Notes under the pieces: generated by a model
What the model saw: only the letters and a program-made list of their open reading frames with translations
Databases searched by the model: none
What the model was told of the DNA's origin: nothing
Translations under genes and position numbers: made by a program
Assembly: GCA_944381615.1 (NCBI GenBank)
Contig: CALWLT010000026.1
Location: forward strand, 1 to 64,000
Direction: 5' to 3'
DNA: 64,000 nucleotides
Origin: an uncultured Lachnospiraceae bacterium
Lineage (GTDB): Bacteria; Bacillota; Clostridia; Lachnospirales; Lachnospiraceae
Shown: positions 29,001 through 34,210 of the stretch, in pieces
How positions within the stretch are numbered: the first letter of the stretch is position 1
Layout: each line of letters begins with the position of its first letter

Positions 29001-30639
29001 CCTGACGCTGATCTGCGCCGCATCGGGGACGGCGAGCGAGACGCTGAGGAAGGTAACAGTTCCCTGCCGGATTTTTTTGCGGGATCGAGAGGGAAACGAA
29101 CTTTTGGGAACGGTTTCCTGCCAGGGCGCGGAACGGACGTCTCTTAAGAGCGGAGAATGGTTTTCCCTGAAGGGCGGGCAGTATCTTACGCTTTTGAACC
29201 TTCCTGCGGGAACCGTTTACGAGATTTGCGCGCAGCTGCCGGATGAAACGGAAGGCAGCCTGAAAGAGGCGGACGGAATCATCGGAAAAGAGGGAAAAAG
29301 CGCATGGATCTGTCTTCACAGAAACGATCCGGCAGACCGGGAAATTCTCAGAAAAAATCAGAGCTATCGCCTGACGGAAACGATTGTCTGGACGGATGAG
29401 ACGGGAACGGAACGGGAGACGGAAACGGCTTCTCTGATTCTGTCTCTGAATGACCGGGCGCAGCTTGACGGGTTTTCCATGCCGGATCGCCCGACGCGGG
29501 TTCTCTTTTCTAAGACGGATCTGGGAGGCAGAGAGCTGCCGGGCGCCCGCCTGTCTCTCTATGACGGGGACGGAACGCTTCTGGAGGAGTGGATTTCCGG
29601 AGAAGAGCCGCATGAAATCGAAGGGCTTCTGGAGCCGGGAGAAGAATATCTCCTGCGGGAAGAGGCGCCGCCGGACGGGTATGCCTGGGAGGAGGAGATC
29701 CGGTTCCGGGTTTCAGAGGATGGAACGGTCGATGCGGTGGTAATGGAGGATCGTCCCACCCGCGCGGAATTTACAAAATATGAGATAAGCGGAGAACGGG
29801 AACTTCCCGGGGCGCGTCTCTGCCTGACGGACGGCGGGGGAACGGTCCTGGAGCGGTGGGTTTCTTCCGCTCAGGCGCATGTGATCGAGGGAACGCTGAA
29901 AGCAGGCGAAACGTATTGCCTGCGGGAGGAAGCGCCGCCGGACGGCTACTGGCCGGCGGAGGATGTTTTCTTTACCGTTCCGGCGGACGGAAGTACGGTC
30001 CGGGTCGCGATGCGGGATCGCCCGACCAGGGTGTTCGTGGAAAAGCATGCGCTGGAAAAAGACGGATATACGGATGCGGGGCTTCTGCCGGGCGCCTGTC
30101 TCAGGATCCGCGACGCCGGCGGCCGGATCCGGGCCGAGTGGGTCAGCGGCCGGACGCCTTACTGTTTGGAGGGCGTGCTGACGGCCGGAGAGACGTACGT
30201 GCTGGAGGAGATCGAAGCGCCGGCCGGCTACCGGGTGGCAGAACCGGTTTCCTTTACGGTCCCGCAGAAGGAGGAGGCGTTTACCGTGTGGATGGAGAAT
30301 GTGCGGATTACCGGAAAGCCGGGGCGGCCGGGGAATCCGGAGCGGCCGCATACGCCGGATCAGGAAGAGACGATCGGCTATCTGACCGTTCAGATCGGGA
30401 GCGGACTGGAAGGAAGCGGCGCGATCACGCTGCGGGCGGAGAGCCTGAGCCCGCTTCCGAAAACCGGAGATGCGGGCGCGAAGATGCAGGAGCCGTCCGG
30501 CGGGGCGGATTTTGCGAAAGAGCCGGATTCCGGCGCGGATCCGGCACGCAGGCGGGAAGAAATGGCGCTGGGTCTTTTGCTTCTGGCGGGCGGCCTGTGT
30601 TTCCTGTATCGCGCGGGGAGGCAAAAGCGGCAAAATTAA
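17074..30639 (+). CDS. Giant SpaA/Cna-B-type surface protein with LPKTG motif (4521 residues)
   Basis: An uninterrupted 13.6-kb gene for a surface protein of roughly 500 kDa. The signal peptide ends near residue 39 (RIQAAPDPG). An N-terminal domain has Cys63 in LYCIDKG and a later LQEQRYVFWGM, vaguely like thioester adhesin domains. A first SpaA-like domain begins near residue 369 (LQLYKYDHETGEPLEGARFG). A Glu-rich stretch of about 155 residues occupies roughly 700-855. A very long middle follows with repeated SpaA-like units (RLEKLDSETGEAV, ILEEKKAPSGYAKAMP). A DUF11-like domain lies near 3850-3976, and three C-terminal SpaA repeats of about 80-90 residues at 4143-4409 carry REEAPPDGY. LPKTG is at 4461-4465, a membrane segment at about 4497-4512, and a basic tail follows. 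Start ATG 17074 is preferred over 17053 (both possible). Self-crosslinked isopeptide domains making a long covalent stalk are inferred from the family. Confidence 0.9.
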   Translation: MKRIRRWSETIKRKLAGFLAVILGMMVFVPYLPVRIQAAPDPGTAVTLTSAYGDTGLGHKLYCIDKGGLAQWGIADDGDQYAYHRPSEASVLLSLQEQRYVFWGMLTLLASLGDEKANQVIVSANAAAASQGLPAITSRVSEEDLKSLIYLAGTRGKYPWLETVTAHSEEYMRMGGLIGGGKTGVGGKAVPSVLAQATRPETAYQVDRNSFTISFDPSGADADFIRTVSIEFSNNNGASYSPVPTDGWTYTRTDTGITFHNPNPQPPAALIRFNVDGTAYAAGSGGYASEEEVIDSCLQLWECVACSGNHGGNTPALSDPWIHQRMVWMEIDSIPVRYYAALAGSYASAPGQPQLTFRVFRHEEEFTSTYNLQLYKYDHETGEPLEGARFGLYERFDDADEVDPDRDGPEKLYEGGAPYAGGYLDKPVRWEGFRNVGSLVTDSDGHVKKTVKHRYQYDKTFCDGHPAPVFTAVPEPEEDEETGEVLNQDAIDAAKVQNREMANAWLNCAAACEEKAGGDFEGVHFHWVMEDVEQGVIKEVSSSGGEEGETPDAGNTAEPSGETAYTESGCEADCQATYEKFISMEYSYTFSEFQARDGYVRHDLHTEDLPVEIITTDASENGANAYFAGEYGSQEKLKAAAAAASYRTITAAAEAAPSLTSETAARDVPQTAEKRTVPERILQKASAYLQEIIFWADTDAAAEETEEEPEEEESLEEEKPKEEENPEEKESKAEEEETGEAEKEEAEEKENPEEEDPEEEKEKESEAEEEEESEEEGEKTGEAEKEESEAEETENPEEKNPEAEESSEAEEEETGEAKEEESEAEEEKAEEEKTGLKGKEETKSETDSEEMEQEAEKAEISSHTVPVSRSAGPATASALAVRSDEEDEEKEAKEASSSNLSDFSWSRAAFSYQSPARSMGEEEMADLFTPAYEAALNSGSVGASVEAGPDDQYSHCSGADGEGNAWRVYDHRTEGEIHINKKDLDLAAGEDAAYSAYGDSQGDATLEGAVYGLFAAEDIVHPDGKTGTVYRKNNLVAVAATDRDGNASFLVNTEAPGHTYSYEDGEIVPTKDGWAAQAPGNLYVMDGTVDDYTEDGRYERTYYNNEEKNGNAWIGRPLFMGDYYVKELSRSEGYELSIENRQNPLTNLGQDPDVQVPGEAKGYAVIEQQMFADEQVAEEGEGARPNEIFFSARSKDTKDQKYDIVLTGLLEGVSVYRKETGTKREQVPAGTGRYEKVPLTNADGSPRYVVAEHDYQYPKYRADGTMMTADVPVNYVANQFRQVAIRELSEEAVLEVVNHGSDGMTEEENRNQLSRPMAESRLTFIKGKVEAALRRNGKSTPRSKTSGKYEGSSVYAGVFDFGVREGDPDVSGLSGVNPGEPAAYTVYGSPVKKLVLKKQKEDGTALTAGDAILSVLDYYNQNPYYSYGGVDRVEDAGDRFVFTVYAGVSGNPADFMVLGSDPVKDSVIYHAVPYLPEDEKEPPRYVYAAYSNNPARGAFGTYENYREKSIGDSVIGSATLITDAVVNADGDLESKTEKENVYYKAGETVYDSQGNPMQAYEYREITETVTQDTEVVKWVKIPAFREKNGSYVIPVDASYTDCFGKAHTNDGTDQTIEYKAVLTEKEVSLSAKEAEKLGGGFAAGHVMNSASYYVSVRGAKAKAYLDAQDRNLAGDNTYIVMPSLEYPGQEAVFQDAGTRKEPVQVYDRVIRQKIRIQKDILTEPDGSYAHNTNACSGHEDAFTLGAGKETDAAGALPGFCFKLYLKSNLERLYRDEDGTVVWLDRKGEITDPARFAEAFPKTGEYARVPRFYTGVRHKAASGTAGSRNNNVWESAILANDRLYSEDEAGFLSDDPNPGYTRLLETVVRETEGGPGETEAVPAYNYEKFFDAVSVANQDKWDRGDKTSTSFKPFAWIREALFGTGEGQAQDPPKRDNQALANTGNTSDAARENALRSDAVRQFAITWYLKDEVKKQTAPVKDGSLADGTLQAAGGGFSYQDELYDRALYQAILKAENYLKPFFACDLDSIYAIDWDSEKNGGADRDTATLSADTPCGNSYCGISAYLPYGTYLAVEQQPDEGVIREFTNQHYRTDSPKEIAIPSVYEPGGNASEPQAFCDSYRYRAADSPQEQAAKYGIRMSAEWRDGGETDGRQYVIQAHNRDGNFEVYKYGLDTGKLSGTVSWEGGSREYLGFSIAQEETDPYKDVYRSENEACRYRSNEAVGEYYHYASLSEREDTAKDGTETVTGALTGYDGQYYGALVPYSVTEPAEGEPYRADRFTGRADQAFHDTFYSVKLRLEKLDSETGEAVLHDSAVFAIYAAERDTSEEGDGRVLFYKKDTRVAGSREFLEAMGARDIRPVAEEELEASRYPWRAPYRGEYTGILPAGTPICREEEAVVMRDERGGRTGITEAFSTLRDLGKDRNPFTPRSQHTGYLVTPQPLGAGAYVICEMDAPSGYLRSRPVAVEIYSDEIAYYPDGDPTRRVTAAVYGGTARIYLNNTPLRLEVSKVKQDEKVVCDELDQRREGSVTGLSARYGAENLEFAFNDSGAYLGYAWPKGFLDMLKQLQAAGEKIEMVYEDGVFTGRALWSRRLETADDKNRYLPGASLALYDAIEIRRNGDREDRAYAGVNVERDTAGNVTRMYVEKGYAGNRVLFVKEKGAGAEDVYRYTYGDETEDRGSGIWRQVRVEREDTDILWYDLGDLGVFTEEQGTRFGYNRKGEPVRPKDGRPLYALKDGAPFLEIRCPDYGALHYNRKDRVFDRVPEGTEFFHLDAQGNRDARVDPWTGMAYVTEEKTGNILVWPVRISRDAYGNIIAREKIATSRIAAIGADTGEEYTIGTYKEEGFEKTVNPVLTKNGLPAWYPRSSERYVKGWPVFDRDHDFVRYRFSDLLNPWNFNAWDLNLMVELQDIGEDPLTPADDFPLYHRQGEAFLMENAWISGTAHPDDPFSAERSAGKADLLKRVPAGCYILEEKKAPSGYAKAMPAGVRVEETDTVQMVRMADRPVRVCFVKTDAANGCRTEICDYDGVLSPEDPGVRTEGKGSYTYRCVPGAVLALYPARRVSTTDLETYPQGYYLEKKSDAPASWTVLTGENQKKTVTARWTTGSAPFYLEGVPAGDYILEEESAPPGYLPASRPVQINALAELQFFELAEDHVKTGFYKYEEADGTKRPLPDRHAAKLALYEAVTDQNGIATDADGLPLYDAEKKVAEWRTSDCLLYTQEEDSFAERFQQLYEEYQTGFQSLSWRGYTAGKQSEFRTDREESVRQLWDLGDGNQALVQITRNLLPDGRAGYEYDFKFRYRKEGTLVSYDTPEGIHRLDYLALNGKDGTRGYYVLVEEETPDGYRTAAPKPIVVEAVGEIQLYGMRNEAQSVLIGKQGIRSETGDPIWTAGAQLALYRAGEDGTLNLSEEYEVERWISGADGVYTQEELEQGKIPDGFAAGDLRPHRIGPLACGTYYVAELSPPPGFVRAEPVKIQITDGKEECVAVQNQIKKGVIRLKKREEENPGKGLAGAVFEGIIQETGKRFYLVTDEAGNAQSPLLNSGTIGKTGKWEPYHFRIREIRAPKGYRLSPVMMDGQFADADETVLSVFLEAENAPICIRISKADFTKDILVKGAVLSVYETVLQDGFYQAAGEPLERWISDGGPHEICGKLTAGGSYLLKEEKAPSGYALHAPLLFTVADDGRGLSAVTDQQSAARVRISAGSAAAVEALTIQGRKAVGSRILLRDPQTGREWSYDAAKEVILTREDGFCEGARYELSREFLWSSGEFQSLGREFFRLRFDEDGRFLIPALRPEKTAYRLEAFAAGEESGSVAGEEPGEEPAASAAPVAGWVSENRPGIGYAYTIYNPEYEPACSLRVRSENGRDGAAVRPGSVIRYEVRCVNESGRETDLPVRAALDSGLEWMPANSSGGGKMQDGELVWTLEKMAPGESRTLILAAAVKPEEKGSIRTRVRIGAAAVQAENPIAGDNSLTLICAASGTASETLRKVTVPCRIFLRDREGNELLGTVSCQGAERTSLKSGEWFSLKGGQYLTLLNLPAGTVYEICAQLPDETEGSLKEADGIIGKEGKSAWICLHRNDPADREILRKNQSYRLTETIVWTDETGTERETETASLILSLNDRAQLDGFSMPDRPTRVLFSKTDLGGRELPGARLSLYDGDGTLLEEWISGEEPHEIEGLLEPGEEYLLREEAPPDGYAWEEEIRFRVSEDGTVDAVVMEDRPTRAEFTKYEISGERELPGARLCLTDGGGTVLERWVSSAQAHVIEGTLKAGETYCLREEAPPDGYWPAEDVFFTVPADGSTVRVAMRDRPTRVFVEKHALEKDGYTDAGLLPGACLRIRDAGGRIRAEWVSGRTPYCLEGVLTAGETYVLEEIEAPAGYRVAEPVSFTVPQKEEAFTVWMENVRITGKPGRPGNPERPHTPDQEETIGYLTVQIGSGLEGSGAITLRAESLSPLPKTGDAGAKMQEPSGGADFAKEPDSGADPARRREEMALGLLLLAGGLCFLYRAGRQKRQN
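19174..19640. repeat. Glu-codon-rich low-complexity tract inside the giant surface gene
   Basis: About 155 codons dominated by GAA/GAG with irregular EEE-NPEE, ESEAEEE and TGEAEKEE units. It encodes a strongly acidic, probably disordered or extended segment. On the other strand and in other frames it gives artefactual Ser/Leu/Pro- or Arg/Lys-rich open frames, which are not genes. Confidence 0.9.
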
Positions 30640-30648
30640 TAAAAACCA

Positions 30649-30677
30649 TTGAAGTGATCTGGAATTTGTGGTAGGAT
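30649..30677 (+). promoter_or_regulatory. Promoter of the glycine-riboswitch transcript
   Basis: TTGAAG (30649-30654), 17-nt spacer, TAGGAT (30672-30677), just after the giant surface gene. It separates the symporter from the surface island. Confidence 0.65.
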
Positions 30678-30740
30678 GGACAGCGTGACGATTCGGGAAC
30701 GCCGTGGGGCGGGGACGCTTGCGCCCTTTGCCCCGCGGGG

Positions 30741-30880
30741 CTCCCACTCTGGAGAGTCTCCGAAAAGGAGCGCCGAAGGTGTAAGGCGGGCGCAGGTCCA
30801 TGGCGCCGGCTGATCTCTCAGGCAAAAGGACAGGGCATACAAACCAACCGCAATGGGAGAAACTGGTTCCCGTTGTATGC
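30741..30880 (+). promoter_or_regulatory. Glycine riboswitch, single aptamer with 3' ghost-type helix
   Basis: The conserved core CGCCGAAGG (30771-30779) and the signature CTCTCAGGCAAAAGGACAG (30815-30833) identify a glycine aptamer. P1 is GGAGAG (30751-30756) with CTCTC. Only one aptamer is present. Immediately 3', GCATACAA (30835-30842) pairs with TTGTATGC (30873-30880), resembling the ghost helix that supports singlet glycine aptamers. A terminator hairpin follows at 30900 and an AGCS symporter gene at 31043. This suggests control of transport by glycine at the level of transcription; for singlet-transporter arrangements an off switch is usual, but direction is not proved here. Confidence 0.93.
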
Positions 30881-30899
30881 ATATGTTCTACTCTTTGGA

Positions 30900-30929
30900 G
30901 AGCTGATAGCCTGTCAGCTCTTATTTTTT
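30900..30929 (+). terminator. Riboswitch expression-platform terminator
   Basis: GAGCTGA (30900-30906) pairs with TCAGCTC (30914-30920), followed by TTATTTTTT. It sits between the aptamer and the symporter start. Confidence 0.85.
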
Positions 30930-31042
30930 GTGCGTTTTGGAAAGCGCGGGCCGTGTTCTGAAAAGCGCGGCCGGCGTCTTGTAAAGAAGCGCGGGACGGC
31001 CGACGGGCGATCGCAGACAAAAACCAAGAGGAGGATAACAAA

Positions 31043-32410
31043 ATGGACATGATTCTGGAACTGGTAACAAAGGGAAATGATTTTCTGTGGAGCTTTCTTC
31101 TGATTGTTCTGCTGTGCGGCACCGGCTTTTATTATACGATCCGCCTGCGCTTTATCCAGGTAAGGAAGTTTGCGGCCGGCTGCCGGCAGGTGTTCGGACA
31201 TTTTTCCATGAACGGAGAAAAGCATGAAAAGGGCGAGATGAGTCCCTTTCAGTCCATCGCCACGGCGATTGCGGCGCAGGTCGGAACGGGAAACCTCGCC
31301 GGTGCGGCTACGGCGCTGATCGGCGGCGGCCCCGGGGCGATTTTCTGGATGTGGGTCAGCGCGTTCTGCGGCATGGCGACGATCTATGCGGAGGCGGTTC
31401 TGGCACAGACCTACAAGACGGAGGTAAACGGGGAGGTTACCGGCGGACCGGTGTATTATATCAAGGCGGCGTTTAAAGGGACGTTCGGCCGCGTGCTGGC
31501 CTGCCTGTTTGCCATTTTCATCGTGCTGGCGCTCGGTTTCATGGGCAACATGGTGCAGTCCAATTCCATCGGAGCCGCGTTTGTCGAGGTGTTCCGCGTG
31601 TTTGAGTGGAACATTCCCCCGGTAACGGTCGGACTGGTCCTGGCGGCGCTTTCCGTTTTTATCTTCCTGGGCGGCACGAAACGCCTGGCGGCCGTGGTGG
31701 AAAAACTGGTTCCCATCATGGCGGGAATTTATATCGTGGGAAGCCTGCTGTTAATTTTTATGAATATCACGAAAGTGCCGGAGGCATTCTCCCTGATTTT
31801 CCGGGGAGCGTTCCAGCCGGATGCGGTCCTGGGAGCGGGAGCGGGCATTACCGTGCGGGAGGCGATCCGCTTCGGCGTGGCCCGCGGCCTGTTTTCCAAT
31901 GAGGCCGGTATGGGATCCACGCCCCACGCGCATGCCCGCGCCAAGGCGGAGACGCCGCACCAGCAGGGACTGTGCGCGATGATCAGCGTGTTCATCGATA
32001 CCTTCATTATCCTGAATCTGACGGTGTTTTCCATTCTGACGACGGGAGTCATGAGTACGGGAAAAGACGGGACAGCGCTGACGCAGGCCGCGTTTACGCA
32101 GGGCTTCGGGACGTTTGGCATCTTTTTTGTCGCCGTCTGCCTGTTTTTCTTCGCGTTTTCCACGATCCTGGGCTGGCATTTCTTCGGTCTGATCAATGTG
32201 AAATATCTGTTTGGGGAAGGCGCCGGAAAGGTGTATTCGATCCTGGTGGCGGTCTGCATTGTGATTGGCTCGACGCTGAAGCTGGAACTGGTCTGGGCGC
32301 TGGCGGATTTCTTTAACGGACTGATGGTTATCCCCAACGTTCTGGCGCTTCTGGCACTCAGCGGACTGGTAGCAAAAATCAGCCGCTCTTCCCAGAACGC
32401 GGGGAAATAA
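31043..32410 (+). CDS. Alanine/glycine:cation symporter (AGCS family)
   Basis: Sodium-coupled small amino-acid importer, 455 residues with about ten membrane segments. AGCS signatures are the region TGNLAGAATALIGGGPGAIFWMW, split here as GNLAGAATALIGGGPGAIFW, then GGPVYYIK, and the conserved SNEAGMGSTPHAHA. The start ATG 31043 follows AGAGGAGG. A glycine riboswitch with its own promoter lies directly upstream, which points to glycine (with alanine) as substrate. An intrinsic terminator follows, shared with the convergent DUF4392 gene. Length is normal for the family. Confidence 0.95.
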   Translation: MDMILELVTKGNDFLWSFLLIVLLCGTGFYYTIRLRFIQVRKFAAGCRQVFGHFSMNGEKHEKGEMSPFQSIATAIAAQVGTGNLAGAATALIGGGPGAIFWMWVSAFCGMATIYAEAVLAQTYKTEVNGEVTGGPVYYIKAAFKGTFGRVLACLFAIFIVLALGFMGNMVQSNSIGAAFVEVFRVFEWNIPPVTVGLVLAALSVFIFLGGTKRLAAVVEKLVPIMAGIYIVGSLLLIFMNITKVPEAFSLIFRGAFQPDAVLGAGAGITVREAIRFGVARGLFSNEAGMGSTPHAHARAKAETPHQQGLCAMISVFIDTFIILNLTVFSILTTGVMSTGKDGTALTQAAFTQGFGTFGIFFVAVCLFFFAFSTILGWHFFGLINVKYLFGEGAGKVYSILVAVCIVIGSTLKLELVWALADFFNGLMVIPNVLALLALSGLVAKISRSSQNAGK

Positions 32411-32438
32411 AATAGCGGGAAAAATAAAAGAAACTGTT

Positions 32439-33380
32439 TTACCGGCGGTTTCCTGCCAGCGGGCGGGCCGCCGGTTTTTCTGTCAGCTCCCGGGCCGTCA
32501 GCTCCGAGACGGCCCGCAGGACGGCAAGGTGGCGTTCCAGCGGAAGCTGGTCGACGGAGAGTTCCGCGCGCTTGGTGCAGCCGTCCACGCCGCCGGCGGA
32601 AACGACCCGGGCAAGCAGGCGGGTTTCTTCTTCGGGGGAGGGCAGCAGGAAGCGCCCGCTCATGACGGAGAGAAGGGCGGAAAGCCCCCAGCCCCACCAG
32701 TTGGATACGCCGCTGGCGAGAGGCAGATCGGCCGCTTCCTCAGCGCAGATGAAGTCGCCGAAGGGAACGCCCGCCGCGACCTGACGCCGGAAAGCGCCCA
32801 TGCCCATCTCATTGCCCCCGTCGCCGACCGAGATGACGGTTGCTTCCGCGTTTCTTGCCTCGGAAAGAAAGAGCGCAGAATCAGAAATCATGTCGTCGAT
32901 GATTTCGCCGCGCATGTTGTGGTAGTGTCCGTCCGCCGCTTTTCCGGGGCGCTCCAGACTGATCAGATGCGTCGGGGCGCTGTCGCGGACGAAGGAGCGG
33001 ATGAACGCTTCGGGCTGTTTCTCAGGAAGGCGGATCAGCATTGCCTTCGGGTCGCGGTATTGAAGCGCGGCCTCCAGGAGCGGGTAGGAGACGCCGTCCG
33101 TCACGACGCAGACGCCGCAGCCGGCCGCCGTGAGCGCCGCCGCCAGATTGGCCGTTCCCGAGGGGCCGTCCGTTTCCCCGGTTACGGAGCCGTCCGGGCG
33201 GCGCACGGGAAAGCCGGTCAGAAGAATGACCCGTCTGGCTCTCTTAAGAGAAGCGGCGACCTCCTTTAAAGGGGATGCGGGCAGAGAGGCCAGAAGCCCC
33301 CGGCCGCCGAAATCCTGTTTCATAATCTGATCTAACGATCTGTAAAATTCCTCTGTCATCATCGATTCATTGAAAGTCAT
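32439..33380 (-). CDS. DUF4392 protein (D-glutamate cyclase-like)
   Basis: Cytoplasmic protein of 313 residues with the DUF4392 domain, the same domain found in the mammalian mitochondrial D-glutamate cyclase. Conserved-looking features are TGFPVRRPDGSVTGETDGP near the N-terminus, VISVGDGGNEMGMG in the middle, and GVSNWWGWGLSALLS. The start at 33380 (MTFNESMMTEEF) follows CGGAGG; a longer reading to 33578 runs into the leader and promoter and is rejected. It has a strong promoter on the minus strand and a leader with an intrinsic terminator, implying attenuation. The reaction in bacteria is not established, so D-glutamate to 5-oxo-D-proline conversion is only an inference. Confidence 0.85.
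   Translation of the reverse strand: MTFNESMMTEEFYRSLDQIMKQDFGGRGLLASLPASPLKEVAASLKRARRVILLTGFPVRRPDGSVTGETDGPSGTANLAAALTAAGCGVCVVTDGVSYPLLEAALQYRDPKAMLIRLPEKQPEAFIRSFVRDSAPTHLISLERPGKAADGHYHNMRGEIIDDMISDSALFLSEARNAEATVISVGDGGNEMGMGAFRRQVAAGVPFGDFICAEEAADLPLASGVSNWWGWGLSALLSVMSGRFLLPSPEEETRLLARVVSAGGVDGCTKRAELSVDQLPLERHLAVLRAVSELTARELTEKPAARPLAGNRR
32441..32479 (+). terminator. Terminator of the AGCS gene, inside the 3' end of the convergent gene
   Basis: ACCGGCGG (32441-32448) pairs with CCGCCGGT (32468-32475), then a T-run. It overlaps the last codons of the DUF4392 gene on the other strand. Confidence 0.8.
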
Positions 33381-33466
33381 GATTCTCAACCTCCGAAAAA
33401 CTGCACAGGGCAGGAGTCTGGCGCGGATTTTCTGCCGGAAAGGCCGCCTGGCCTCTTTTGGACAAC

Positions 33467-33503
33467 AAAAAAAGAGCCCGCGCGTCTGCGATTCATGGCT
33501 CTT
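33467..33503 (-). terminator. Leader terminator/attenuator before the DUF4392 gene
   Basis: On the minus strand AAGAGCC pairs with GGCTCTT (stem 33472-33478 with 33497-33503), followed by a run of seven U. It lies about 60-95 nt after the expected transcription start and about 90 nt before the start codon, so it must be read through or antiterminated for expression. The upstream leader has a further possible helix, TTATC/GATAA, enclosing GC-rich pairs. No known riboswitch class was recognised. Confidence 0.75.
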
Positions 33504-33566
33504 ATCTACGAAGGGAGCATCCGGGCAGGAGTCCCGATAAATAAAAGAATCATTTCTACATTCCGC

Positions 33567-33595
33567 ATTGTAGCGCATAACGGAAGCAATGTCAA
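33567..33595 (-). promoter_or_regulatory. Promoter of the DUF4392 transcript
   Basis: On the minus strand TTGACA (33595-33590), 17-nt spacer, TACAAT (33572-33567): a near-consensus promoter. Confidence 0.85.
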
Positions 33596-33634
33596 GTAAA
33601 ACCGGAGCGGGCGTGCAAAACCGGAGCAGGGGGA

Positions 33635-33663
33635 TTGAAGCCGGGGAAAAAGCCTGTTATAAT
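33635..33663 (+). promoter_or_regulatory. Promoter of the DUF3870 gene
   Basis: TTGAAG (33635-33640), 17-nt spacer, perfect TATAAT (33658-33663), divergent from the DUF4392 promoter. Confidence 0.8.
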
Positions 33664-33710
33664 CGGAACCGGAAGACAGTAACGAAACGGATCGGAGGAA
33701 GGAAAGGCAG

Positions 33711-34046
33711 ATGTACGGAGAAAATACGATTCTGGTGGTCGGGCAGGCCAAGCCCAGCCGGGAGGACGCAATCTTCAGCCTGCACGGAGAATTTTACGTC
33801 AGCTTTGTGGTGGACAGAAACGAGGGGACGATCCTGGATCTGGAGTGCAACACGATTCTCTCCGTAACGAGAAATTTTGTCGCCTCGATGTTTCTGGGGA
33901 AAAGCATTAAGACGGATCTGGAAGAGATGGAACGGATGATCCGGGAGCGGTATTTCGCCCTGACGCAGAAGCCGCTGATCGCCTGCCTGAAGGACGCGCA
34001 CAACCGCTATATGGTGGTAACGGGACAGAAGGAAAAGAAGGCGTAG
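33711..34046 (+). CDS. DUF3870 protein
   Basis: Small cytoplasmic protein of 111 residues of the DUF3870 family, function unknown. Recognisable features are MYGENTILVVGQAKPS at the N-terminus, the central VVDRNEGTILDLECNTILS and the C-terminal ACLKDAHNRYMVV. It is full length, starts at ATG 33711 after AGGAAAGG, and has its own consensus promoter and a terminator, so it is a single-gene unit. Its neighbours (DUF4392 and a PurF homologue, both on the other strand) give no clear functional clue. Confidence 0.85.
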   Translation: MYGENTILVVGQAKPSREDAIFSLHGEFYVSFVVDRNEGTILDLECNTILSVTRNFVASMFLGKSIKTDLEEMERMIRERYFALTQKPLIACLKDAHNRYMVVTGQKEKKA

Positions 34047-34050
34047 CGCT

Positions 34051-34116
34051 GGGAACGCGCAGGAAATGCGAAGGGAACGCGAAGGGAACTCGCAGGAAAT
34101 GCGAAGGGAATGTGCA
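34051..34116. repeat. 11-bp tandem repeat, six units
   Basis: Six consecutive 11-bp units of the type GGGAACGCGAA / GGAAATGCGAA, directly after the DUF3870 stop codon. Confidence 0.85.
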
Positions 34117-34179
34117 GGGAAAGGAAAGAGAGAAAGACCGGCGGCCGCCCCCAAAAGGGCGGCTGCCGGCAGACGGGAC

Positions 34180-34210
34180 GGTTGCCCGGCATCCGGGCAA
34201 TCGTTTTAAT
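34180..34210 (+). terminator. Intrinsic terminator after DUF3870
   Basis: GGTTGCCCGG (34180-34189) pairs with CCGGGCAATC (34193-34202), then T-rich sequence that enters the end of the convergent PurF-like gene. A second GC-rich hairpin lies at 34137-34170. Confidence 0.75.

Noticed and set aside
33381..33600. T-box or other known riboswitch before the DUF4392 gene
   Set aside because: No T-box antiterminator sequence and none of the conserved cores of common riboswitch classes could be found; kept only as an unassigned attenuator.
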